DNA of 64,000 nt, taken from Archilochus colubris (taxonomy: Eukaryota; Chordata; Aves; Apodiformes; Trochilidae). The stretch spans positions 63,459,709 to 63,523,708 of the forward strand of contig CM041084.1 in the NCBI GenBank assembly GCA_023079485.1, read 5' to 3'. Made by a program: the position numbers and the translations under genes. How positions within the stretch are numbered: the first letter of the stretch is position 1; every line of letters starts with the position of its first letter. Below, piece by piece: positions 12,941-24,245 of this stretch. A model generated the notes under the pieces. The model ran no database searches and was not told the DNA's origin. It was given only the letters and a program-made list of their open reading frames with translations.

Positions 12941-14180
12941 GACTCCACTGTGCTGGGCACTGTATTGGCACAGAGCAAAGAAACTGATTCTGTCTGAAGA
13001 GCTTTACATCTCAATAGAAATTAATATATAACAGATGGATATGGATGGTACATGGGAGGGTATAGAGAAGACAATGGCATATTTTTTCATGACACATCTG
13101 TTCTCATATGAGTGGCACCAAAAGTTGACACAGCTGAAAATGGAGGATATGAGCAGTAGCAGTAGGAAAGATAGGATCAAGGAAAGCAGAAATGCTTGTT
13201 GGAAAATCTGATAGTTGGGTGATAGCAAAAAGCTTCACAGGATGATCAGAAGAAGGAATTGATTCCTCAGTAACAAGTGAGGAATGATAGATAGCATAAG
13301 GGTAAGTGATAGAAAGCCTTGAAACCAAAGATAAGTTTGCAAGGATATGTGGAGATACCTGGTGTGAATATGGTGGTGCATGAGGTGATAGTGACAGGCT
13401 TGGACTGTGATCTTTGCACTCTGAGTGAGAGATAACAAGCTTCTGTTTATTGGGACTTGGAGAAATGGTGGCAGAGTCACTGAGATGTTTGGTGATAGAT
13501 GCCTGAGAAAAGAAGAACTGCACAGAAATCAAATAAAAAGTAGGTGCAGGACATCTTGTCTACCTCTCTTTGTTAACACAGGCTACAATTAATTAAATTT
13601 AAAGTGTGTTTTCTGTTAATAACTGCTCTGATTGCAGAAAGCTCTGTTTGGGAACAATTCCATTTTTCTATTTAGTTTAACTCACCTCAACTGGAACTGC
13701 AAAGAAACATGTTTCTTGTCTGGAAGTGTCCTGCAGAGCTGAGGAAGATCAGGAAAAGCTACTAAGAGAAACTCTGATTCAGCAATACCTTCAATGTAAT
13801 CCAAATGTAGAGACCTGAATGAAGAGCATATCCAAGATCATGGCTGGAGATTGAGGACCGAATTGTGTTGTTGCCAGGGTGAAAAGCAAGAGGTGGTGGA
13901 AACTGGTGGAAAAAGGAAACATCCCTTTGTGCCATGTTGTGGTTGAGCTGAAGATGAGATTTTGTGGGTGTGCTGTCTGAAAGGCAGGCCAAGAATTCAG
14001 GAGTGCTGAAAACGAGAAGCTTGGGTATAGTCATACATCTGTGTGTCATCAGTTCACATACTGCTGAAGCTGTTTGCTGATAAGATTAGCCAGGGGAAAT
14101 GTGTATGAGTATTTTATCAATGAGAACCTGAGTGTTGTATGTAAGTGGACCACAGAACATGGGAGAAAGTATTAAGGACT
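12941..14180 (+). mobile_element. Ancient amniote LINE-type repeat relic
   Basis: The left end (gactccactgtgctgggcac, then ctgaagagctttacatctca and acagatggata) resembles an old reptile repeat with 'ccactgtgctaggcactgtac' and 'gagcttacaatct' blocks. Near 14030-14110 the stretch catctgtgtgtcatcagttc, followed by taagattagccaggggaaatg, resembles a second block ('tgtcatcagcatacaggtgg', 'cctagggagaatgtgta') that I associate with pre-avian LINEs found in mammals and turtles. The middle is poorly conserved. The assignment to L3/CR1-L3 or a related family is a guess. Confidence 0.45.
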
Positions 14181-17100
14181 ATATGAGTAAAGTAGGAGAA
14201 ATCAGGTTTGGACAGAATTTAAAAAATTGTGGCTTTTACATATCCCAAGAGAGAACCTGAGCAATTGTATTAATACTGTTGTAGCACTGCAAGGTCTCAT
14301 TAGTGATGCTGAATGCTATATGATTAATATTGTTACACTGTTTGTGTAATAAGGAATATAAGCAATCAATGGTTATATTAGCATTCTAATCTTGGCAAAC
14401 AATTGAATTAACATGGTGCATGACACTTGTATATGATGCTTATTTTCTCAGTGCAAGCACTGCTGCTCAGTTATGGAAGAGTGCTATTTCTTTCTCCTTA
14501 ATTATGTGAAAGATTTCAACAATGACATAAGTAAGTTTAATATTGTAGATTATTTATTTATCTTGCCTCCTAAACTCAGTTTTTTGGGCAGGGAATTCAA
14601 CAACCGAATTTATGGTTCTGATTATATTGCAGATGCCTCTCAACTAGCTAAAATTCCTGAGTTGCCAAAACTTGAAAGAAATGGGGCAAAGAGCAAGGAA
14701 AGCCTTTTCCTTAAGACTGAAACATATGTACCTTTTTCACAGTGTAAACCCCTGAACATTTTTACTGATTGCATTTCCTTAACAAAAGGCTGCTATTTTA
14801 GTGTAAAACCCATATTTTATGCTGAAGTACTACATAAGTTTTGAAAAAACAATTTTCTACCATCCTATGAGTTGAAGTACAAGCTTGGCTCTGTTTCTTT
14901 TTCCAAATTAAGCAGTACAGTGTTGCTGGTACCTCTGATGCTGTCTGGAGGTAGGGCATGTATCTTTATACGGGACTGTCATAGATGGATACTGCATGAG
15001 ATGCAGAAACAAGACTTGGGTTTTTCTTGGAGGCTGGGGACCATATAGGACATGAAGGGACACAGGCATCCTAGTAAGAAATTGGGAGGCTGGCACTGGG
15101 AGCTGTTCTGTGACAGCAGAAATACAGGACTGTGTTGGGCTGTGACAGGAACCCTTAATGCTCACCATCTACCTGGAGAACCCAGGGCCATGTGGCTGAG
15201 ATTGCTCTATCTGATTACTGAGGACTCCTCAAATGTATGGCAGCTTGAGGATTTTTTGGTAGATGATCCAGATTTCCTATGTATCCTGAAATTTATACAA
15301 TTTTGGGGGCATATGCAGCGGTTTCACGCCAGCCATTTTTTCCATGTTGGAAGAAAATCCACCTCCTTCTGGAATGACTGAGGGGAAAAAAAATCCAAAC
15401 AACCACTGCTAAGGAAATAATTCTGTGATCTTCTCCCGCCTCTTCTCCAGTCTTGAATTTAGGCATCTCACCTGCTCCTGTTACCAATGGAAGTTTCTGC
15501 ATTTAAGAACTGAGCAATGTAGCATCATTTTGTTACCCTATGATTTCATTAAATAATACATTTTCCAAGAACTGAATAATCAGTTAGTCAAGTAGAAACT
15601 ATAAATATGGGATGGTTCACTGCTCTGCTTAGGTGTTCTGTGCAAAACAGGTGTAAAACTGCTGCCATTTTTACAAGATAGCACTTTGTGCTCTGCTTGA
15701 TCTATGTCCTGGTACATATAGCAGTACAGTATATATTATAATCCAGTTGTTAAAGACTAATGTGGATGAGTTCCAGAAACACAGGCTCATATTTGGAGAT
15801 CTGCATAGTACATCAAAGCCCTTAGATGATGACTTGCATGAGAAACCCCTCTTTTTAGATGATCCTGCATTTACTGCTGAATTTCACCTTGGCTTTTCAA
15901 GAATGATCAGAATCTGTTAGGTGTATTAATACTGAATTAGGAATGCTAATGCCAGGTTACTTTACTGCTTCTTCTGATGAGCTTGGCATAACTTAGTGTG
16001 ATCACAGCCTCTCATAGGTATGATATTTTGACTCTTATTGTCCTTCCTCTTTGTAATAATGTTTGTCATGTTCTTCCTCAGTCTGCTATGCCAAACAGAC
16101 TGGTCATAGTTATAGTCCTTCTGGCTATTTTCTCTCAGAACACACAGAGTTGTGTTCTAGTTTATTTTTATTTTTTAAAGGTAAAATGAAAGGGAAGAGG
16201 TTGAATGCCTTCCTTTTACTGTAGGTGTGCTCTTGTCTGGGGGAAAAGGTTTATAGTCCTTTAGAGAAATGTTCAGACTGAATTCTTAAGATTTGTTCCT
16301 TGTTGTGCTGCTGGATCTTCTCTGACTTTGGAAACCTTACAGAAAGTGCCTCTGAAGAACTGATTATTACAGAAATCCCTCACTGGTCAAGAAGCAGAAG
16401 AGAGCTTTGGGAAGACTATTATTGGTTCATAAGAAAAGAATAATTTCAACAAGCAATAATTAGAGGAATGAAATTTCACTCTTCACTTACCACCCTTGCA
16501 TATTTATTCTACGGCAGTTGTTGGCTATTTCCCATGTAATTCTGTCACTGGTTTACCATTAATAACGCAGTTTAAATCCATTGTTAACAAACTGGTCAGG
16601 TCATTAAATTTTAGCATCCATTGCTCAGCCTTGCTTTATAGCACTGAGGTAACTTCCTCTTAGTCAAATTTTTGTGAAACTTTGGCTGCGATTCCCGTAG
16701 ACTACAGTGGTGGCACCACGTTATGTCCCAGGATTCTCTGAGTCATGGTAAGATTTCAGGAAACTGCAATATAAATAGACCTCTCCAAATAGGACCTTTA
16801 CATCATCATCATGTGTTTCCAGTTGGGGGATAAATACTTCCTCATTCCAGTGGTGGTATCACTTTTCCAGACCCTCTCTAAAACTAAATATAGTCACAGA
16901 AAGTATCTCGGCATGCACACACTAAAATGGTTGAGTCATTTAAGACCTTGGAGAATCAGAGAGGATGTGCTGTGTCATACATCACTGATGGTAAAATGGG
17001 ATAGCTTAATTGTAATTGGTAAAAAAAGGAGGTCTGGTCTTGAAATTAAAGTGTAAGTTGGAAGGTCAGTAGTTCTGGTACATATGAGTGGATGTGCAGA

Positions 17101-17346
17101 GATGACTGTCTGTTTGTCTGTCTTTTGATCCTTAGACTTAAATTCTGCCCATCACCAGGACATCTAGGGACCTTCCACCCAGAGGAAGTTGCAGAGTCCC
17201 CAGGCAGCTTTGTAGCATTTCTGGTAACTTCCAATTATACAAGCTGAGCTCCACGGGCAGTTGTGTTCCCTTTTGCAGGGAATAGTAGTAAGAAGGGGGA
17301 TCCTTTGGGTCTGATTTCCATGATTGCTGACCATGTGCATGCATTT
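14181..17346. other. Intron stretch without recognised elements
   Basis: Contains a 123-codon open frame at 14473-14844 whose residues show no family signature and which has no splice context; treated as chance. Otherwise unique sequence. Confidence 0.6.
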
Positions 17347-18530
17347 CATAGAACAACTAGGGATGGAAGGGACCTTAAATAGCATCTAGTTCCAACCCCC
17401 TGCCATGGGCCCTTCCAACCTTGAACACTTCCAGGGAAGGGGCAGCCACAACATCCTGGACAGCCTGTTCCAGCATCTCATCACCCACACAGGAAAGAAC
17501 TTATTTCTAATGTCTAACCTAAATCTATATTCTTCCAGGTTAAAGCCATTGCTCCTTGTCCTGTCACTACACACCCTTGCAAAAAGTCCCTCTCTGGCTT
17601 TCTTGTAGCCCCCCTTCAGGTACTGGAAAACTATGAGGTTTTCCCTAAGTCTTCTTCAGGCTGAAAAACCCCAACTCTCTCTGCCTGTTTTCACAGGAGA
17701 GGTGCTCCAGACCTCTGATCATCTTCATGGCCTTCTCTGCACTTGCTTCAACAGCTCTGTGTCCTTCTTGTGTTGGGAGCTCCAGAACTGTACACAGTAC
17801 TCCAAGTGGGGCCTCATGAGAGGAAAATACAGGATGAGAATCACCTCCTTCAGCCTGCTGGCCACGCTTATGATGCAGCCCAGGATACAGTTGTCTTTCT
17901 GGGCTGCAAGTACACATTGCCAGCTCACATTGAGCTTCTCATCCAACAGCACCAGTGAGTTCTGTTTCTCAGGGCTGTTCTCAGTCCTTTTTGTGCACAA
18001 CCTGCATTTATTCTTGTAATTGCCCCACCCATGAGCAGGACCTTTCACTTGGCCTCATTGACCTTCATGAGACTGGCATGGGTCCACCTCTAAAGCCTGT
18101 CAGTGTCCCTTTGGATGGCCTCTCTTTCCTCCAATGTGTTGGCCACACCAAACAGATGGTCAGCAAATTTTGCTGCAGGTGCACTCAATTACACTGTCTG
18201 TGTTACTGACAAAGATGTTAAACAGCACCAGTCCTAGTGCTGACCTTTGAGGAACATCACTGGTCTCCATTTGTATGTCAAGCTGTTGACCACTACTCTT
18301 TGATTGTGATCATCCAGTTATTTCCTTATCCACCAAGTGATCCATCCATTAAATCCATATATTTTAATTTAGAGACCGGGCTATCACGCGGGACACTGTT
18401 GAATGCTTTGCACAGATCCAGGGAGATAGTGTCAAGTTCTCTCCCCTTGTCCACAGATACTGTGACTCCTTTGTAAAAAGTCACCAGATCTTTTAGGTGT
18501 GATTTGTCCTCGGTGAAGCCATTTGCCCTT
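17347..18530 (-). mobile_element. Longest CR1 LINE copy, with degraded reverse transcriptase (minus orientation)
   Basis: About 1.2 kb from the reversed 3' end up into the ORF2 reverse transcriptase domain. The minus strand carries recognisable peptides such as RPHLEYCVQFWSSQHKKDTE and QCVLAAQKDNCILGC, and RFRLDIRNKFFP nearer the 3' end. The RT catalytic box, normally FADD, reads F-A-D-H in the best frame because a few bases are missing (complement of about 18148-18171). Frameshifts and stops break the frame elsewhere. It is 5'-truncated just upstream of the RT box and cannot be active. Confidence 0.95.
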
Positions 18531-18706
18531 GGTGAAGAAGAAAACAGTCAAAACTCCTGAAACAGCTGTGCTGCAGGCTTCCATAGGGGGTTCTTGAGTT
18601 CAGAATAGTCCAAAATCAATGTCTGCTTTTGGAAGTATTGACTTTTTTTAACATTAGCTTCCCATACCCTTTAAAAAAAAAAGGTATCAGGTAGGAGCAA
18701 GTGGGT

Positions 18707-18744
18707 CCTGTACAAAAATAAGCATTCAGGCCCTGTACAAAAAT
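18707..18744. repeat. Short direct repeat, 25-bp period
   Basis: The unit cctgtacaaaaat occurs at 18707-18719 and 18732-18744, with similar following bases (aagcattc / catcagcatt), suggesting an imperfect tandem duplication. Confidence 0.75.
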
Positions 18745-19365
18745 CATCAGCATTGATTAGATCAAAAGAACTAAAGCAGGGGATCGTGTCAATGAATCAT
18801 CATTGTAACACTTAACCCTACCAGAATTTTAAGTGCTCATCCCCCTGCTTTAATTCTTTTGTCATTGACAGTGAAGGAGTCTTGCTAGCTCGTTTGATAA
18901 TGCAGTCTCAGAAGATAATCCAGTCTCAGAAGGCAAAGAATAACCACTGTACCCAGGTTTTGTTTTAAAATGAAGAGATGGTTCCCTTCCAGTCTTTGGA
19001 CACAGAAATGAAAAAGCAAAAAAAAAAAAATCATTGTTTAGGCCTGAATTTGCCAGATGGCCAGGCAAGCTGATAACCTTGAGAGATGAGAGCTCTGCAG
19101 TACTGACCGCACCACCACCATAACATGGGGAGAAACACCTTGCTCCACACCAGTCTTTCTAACTTTCCCTTGCCATCACCAGTAACTGAGGATAGGGGCA
19201 AAGATAATATTTTACCTGTGAGAGGAGGAGAAAGTAAAAAAAGAATTTCAAATTCCAGCACAGAATTGTAAGGCTAAAGTCATTACTGTGCTAATTTGTA
19301 TCTTGATACACAGAATGTTTTCCTACTCTGCTTTTCCAGAAATACTGGTGTTTCAGCTACCAGGG

Positions 19366-19380
19366 AAAAAAAAAAAAAAA
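19366..19380. repeat. Poly(A) run of 15
   Basis: A homopolymer A tract with no adjacent element recognised. Confidence 0.9.
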
Positions 19381-22300
19381 GCATGTTAGGTGAGCTGAGA
19401 ATAGGTTTCTATGTCATATGCTTTCCAGACAAGACTACCAAAGCCTCTTTTCATATATGGTTCCCACAGACTTCTAATGATTTTTGGATGATATTTTGAG
19501 AGGATATATCTCCCTTTTTAAAAAACTCTACGAAATCTGAAACTTCAAGGGGAAAACTTGGGGGGGGTGGTGGGAGAGAGGAGGGTTGGTGAGAGGAAAG
19601 GGTATAACTCAGTTCATCTGTAAACCTCAAAGACAACGTATTTTCCTTCCAGCCTGTTTTCCAGTTGTCTCACAAGGTGGAATTTAGAGTTGTGCCTGGG
19701 AGTACAGAGTGGGGTACACCACCAAAAACTATTTTTCTAATCAGAAGAACTGGAGAAAACCACTGCCCTGAGTATATCAGCGGATTGTACACTGACTTAA
19801 TTGTCAGCTTCTGAAGTTTCACACCTTAGCTTGCAAATGTAAGGACAATTGTAAAAACAAGTGGCAGGGGATGATTAAGTTGTTTTCAGCAGGAACTGAA
19901 TGCATCCTGCAATTACACTTCACACTTTAGTGAACAGTATTCACTATGAATCCTGCTCATAATTCACTTGGATTTGGCAAATACATATTTTGTAAAACAT
20001 ATATTTTAATTTACAAGGGATTTTCTGATCTGATTACTTTTTTTACAACAGACAGCAGGAGCTCATTCACCAATTTCTGAAATGCTGGCTTTTCAGTGCT
20101 GAAAGGTGCTTCTTGTCAAGCAGCACAAAGAAGTGCTGCCCATGCTAGCTGAGCCAAGGAAGGGAGTTGTACACTTGCTGTCATTATGGGGAAGTTCATG
20201 GGTAGGTAAATGTTAATTTTCCAAACCAGAACTTGGCACGGTAAAACTAATTTATTCTTCCTATGGAACAGAAAGACTGTAGAGTTGTTACTGAGTATAG
20301 TGATTTATACTCAGCAGGAAACAAATTTGGAAAAAGCAAACACAGTAGTGCCTTTGCTTACGGTTCCCACTTCTTACTTGAAGAAGCCTTACCAGTATTT
20401 ATGTGTTATCTGGGTGTTGAAGTGAAAACATCCTCCTCCTCAGCCTTCAGGTTGCCCTGCAGTGATTGGTCTTTGCACTGCTTGAAAAGCTCTATTGTGT
20501 GTGAGGCATCAGCTTAGCACTTCAGATGCAGAGAGCCTGGAAAACAAACAACAAAAGCTTCTTGTGAATTGCCAAGAAACACTCTGCTAGAGTAACTCAA
20601 CAGGGAAATTACCGTTAGTGTAAATTCAGCATTGATTGTTCAGCTCCTCTCGCAGGAAAGAAATTTTTATTGTTTCCTTGCCAGTGTCCTGACCTTTGAC
20701 TCAGGTAGTGCTGTAACTGACTGGCTGCATTATGCTTATGTCTGATCTGTGTTCACAGAGGTTTTGGGGAGGTTTGTGTTCATTTATTCTGTCTTGTAAG
20801 CACAGCCTGATTTATCTTAACAGCTTCTGTGTTTTAGTGTGTTGCATTCCCCACTGTATGTACCTTTCTGTTTTCAAGACATCACCTGTGAAAGGACACA
20901 GCATCTGGCATGAGCTCAGGGAACATGAATATTTAGGACTCTCATAGTTAGCCCTGTTTCTTTTGGTGTTTGTTCTTTGGAGGCTTTTTTGGAATGTGGG
21001 GACTGCAGAACGTAGAAGCATATGATATGGTCAGCCCTGGATTATGGTGTCTTTTGTAAAAAAGTCTTTTTAGCCTTTAGTGGCACTCATTCTCTTGCCT
21101 CCTCTGGTTGTAAGGAGCAGGGAGATTTGCCACACACCAGGCCAGATTCAGAGCAGTGATCTAAACAAGTTTGGTATTTATTTTCCTGTAGCGTCTGTAG
21201 GCTTCTTTCAAGGCCAGAACAACTGTATTTGAAGTATGTAAATAAATATGTGTACATATATTCCTTTCTCTGAGAGCTTATGACAATACTGGATGCAAAG
21301 ACAGGCCAGGAGAAAATGTAAGTTAAAAAAAAAAAAGTAAATTGTAAGTAAATTTTAGCACAGGAGCACGTATCCTGATACTGGAAGAAAGAAATAGCAG
21401 GAAACTTTCCAGCCATTCCTGTGGCATAGTTTTGCCATTATAGTATTTTTGGGGTAGCACATTCAGAAGAACCTGTGAGGATGGTAATTACTTACCACCT
21501 CATATGTGTGCAGACAATGTGTGCTGAATTATCAGGAGATATCTTCTGCCTGTATTTCCAACTAGAGCAGCCTTAGTGTGAGCACTATATGTTTCCAGCA
21601 AGAGACTTTTATGAGCAAACCACAGAACAAAACAGCTAAAGAACCCCTTTCTCCATTCAGCTTTTGGGGAAAATCTTTTGTTCAAACAAAAGAAACAAAG
21701 CCAGTAGTGCCTGGAAGGATACTGGCTTCCTGCTGAGATGTAGATCACTTTTGATGCCATCTGGAAGATGTATTCTGGGAATGAAAATGAATGACTTGAG
21801 GAGCTGTGAGATGGGAAGAGTGGCTGGTGACAGCCTTTACATGGGGTGAGGGAGTGGTGGCTCTCTTTACACCCTGACAGTTCTCCAAGGGGAAGGGTCT
21901 CATCCTGTTAATGGAGAGGCACAAACTCCTTGGAATTGGGTCAAGTTGTAAAAAACAAGTTAAAGGCTTGCCCTTGGCTGATGGTTTTGGGTGACCATCT
22001 TGCACTGTGTTAGCACATGGCAGCCTAATGTGAACTTTTAGTTTAAATATAGAGCAAGAAAGTAACTCCTGCCTCAGATAGCTCACAGTCTTTATTTGTC
22101 ACATTTTTGTGTTGGTTTTAAGATGGCTTTCTTGGTGATGTTGCTGTGTGAAAACCCTGCACGAGCTTTTGGGAAACAGGCTGATAATGCATGCAGCTGC
22201 CTCAGATGCAGGAACAGCAAGTGGGAGGAACAGAAAGGGAGAAAAATTTGTTTAAAAAAAATTTTTTTTTTCCTTCCCCTCCCCTTTTGGGGAGTTCAAA

Positions 22301-22558
22301 GCCTATATGGGGGTAGGTGACAGCCTGAAGTCCATGCTGTGTACACACACCAAGAGGCTGGTGCCAACACAGAAGGGTACAGTTGTGGTGGTAATAGAAA
22401 GGTTATGGGTGTAGTAAATGGGACAAGCAGTGGAAAGTCTTTGCTCTTCTGCCTTGCTCACTAGTTAGGATAAAACTAACTTAAGACCAGCTATGTTTGC
22501 TGAAAAGGGGCCTCCTATGGATATATTTTGGAAACCCTCATGTTTCTCTGCCTGGAGC

Positions 22559-22572
22559 AAAAAAAAAAAAAA
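22559..22572. repeat. Poly(A) run of 14
   Basis: A homopolymer A tract in intron sequence. No retrotransposed body is seen upstream. Confidence 0.9.
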
Positions 22573-23599
22573 CTTTTAAATGTAAATGTATACCCAGTTC
22601 TTTTCACTTCATTCTCTGGTAATAGTTGGCTAATTTTTTTACTATTGATACTAAGCTACAAGTAGGCCTTGACTCTAGTGAAATCAGGAGAAAATGAGAA
22701 GGAAGACTTAAAGTTGATTTTTTTTCCCTAATACTTAAGCTGAAGTTTACTTGACTTGGTCTTTTGGAGCCAATTGGACTCCTGCTAACCTATTTCTGTG
22801 CCCTTAAGAGTGTGCTAAAAGATGAGATGCAGGTGAATGATAGCTAAACCAAGAAAAGAGAGAAACTAAGTTGTTCTTATCACTGATGTCAGTCATCACT
22901 AGATGACTGTAAGGTAGCTCCCTTACAGGATGGAAAATGTTAGGTTTCTACAGTACATGTACAAATGCTTTGCATGCCAGTTAATTATTACAGTTGAAAA
23001 ACCACAGTGATGAAGTCAGCAAAAGAACTAGTCCTTCACATCCTCTGACATCTGTTGAAGTCCTTTCTCAATGTCCTTCTGCTCTTACTGTTCAGAGCAT
23101 GTGAGCTCTAGGCCTGGCAGGCATGTCTGTAATTAATGTTTCCGACTTCATCCTGATGCTGGTTGCAGTGCCACGGAGAACACGTGTTCCCATGAAGCTG
23201 GGCTGTCATGAGGACTGCTCAAGGGTAGTGCTGAACTTTTACCAGGCTACTGCAGTATAGGCTGGTCTCTGTGCAGAATAATAAAAGCAAGCCTTGTTGG
23301 AGAAGCAATGGAGCTGGGATTCCTAGGGTAGGCTGAAAGAAGGAAGAGCATCAGCCTGTTGGGGCACCCCCAAGGGAGTTTATCAGGATTCTTAATGCTT
23401 TGAAATAACTAGATATTTATGGTTCTGTAAAAGAGTACTCATCTGATGGGGAGTTCATTCCCCTGGGACAGAGTAAAGGGAGAAAATGTTTATAGTCTTC
23501 TTTTGGTAAGCTTCATGAGTGTTGTCTGCTCCCTTTTTTTGGATGCCCATCACCAGAAGCTTTTAGAACCCCTAGAATTGCAAGCGAGGTAATGTGGAA

Positions 23600-24245
23600 A
23601 TCAATCCCAAATTAAGTGCCCCAAACTACCAGTCATCTAGCAATCAGGCAGAAGAAGACAAATGCCTAACTGGGTCACACCAACATTCATATCTGGCCAT
23701 GAATTCTTCTCCAGCAGTGCCCAAAGCATGTGCTGATGAGGGAGAGCACAAGAGCCTGGCTCCTGTCTGCAGTCTGCTCCCGTGCACTCTTCTGTATCCA
23801 CCACTCCTGTGTTAGGAGGACAATCCTTGCCTCTTCCTTGTATTGTTTGCTTATGGGTTTATTGCCTTTGGATTTGTCTAATCCCTCTTTGAACTTGCTA
23901 GTACTGTGACAGATGTTACAGGTCATCACTGTGGCAATGAAGTCCACAAATCTACTGCAGTCTCAGAAGAAATGTACCATCTTTTATAAATTTTAAATTA
24001 TTTCCTGCTAGTTTCAGTGACTGCCTCCCTCATCTAATAGAGCCGAATTTAGTGCAAATCAGTTCTCTAAGTTCTTTATCTGCTGTCTTCATAATTTTGT
24101 AAATCTTGATCATAACTCTGTTAGACTTACTCCTTTTGAGCTGAAGACCCCCAGTCTCTATAGCCTGTCTTGGTAAAGAAACTCCTCTGTCCCCTTAGTT
24201 ATTGCAGTTGCCTTTCTATGTACCTTTTCTATAGCCACTTTGTCC
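23600..24245 (-). mobile_element. Old CR1/L3-type LINE relic (minus orientation)
   Basis: The order of blocks matches the reversed tail of an ancient amniote CR1 that I know from turtles and crocodilians: ccctctttgaacttgctagt (23884 onward), a stretch on the 'caatgaagtccacaaatct' theme, taaattttaaattatttcct, ctgtcttcataattttgtaa, ccttttgagctgaagacccc and tgcctttctatgtacctttt. It is much more diverged than the avian CR1 copies and lacks the ATTCTATG end. The 23600-23820 part is less certain. Confidence 0.6.

Larger units (their letters stand above)
18531..23599. other. Intron stretch, mostly unique
   Basis: Apart from homopolymer A runs, a G-rich patch near 19560-19590 and the short repeat at 18707, nothing could be assigned. 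Confidence 0.6.

Noticed and set aside
13104..13532. 142-codon open frame on the minus strand
   Set aside because: Ser/Leu/Ile-rich, overlapping other frames on the same strand, no family signature, and inside the ancient repeat relic.
14473..14844. 123-codon open frame on the plus strand
   Set aside because: No family resemblance and no support from splice sites; probably chance.
17725..18048. Apparent 107-residue minus-strand gene
   Set aside because: It is CR1 ORF2 sequence inside the 17347-18530 element.
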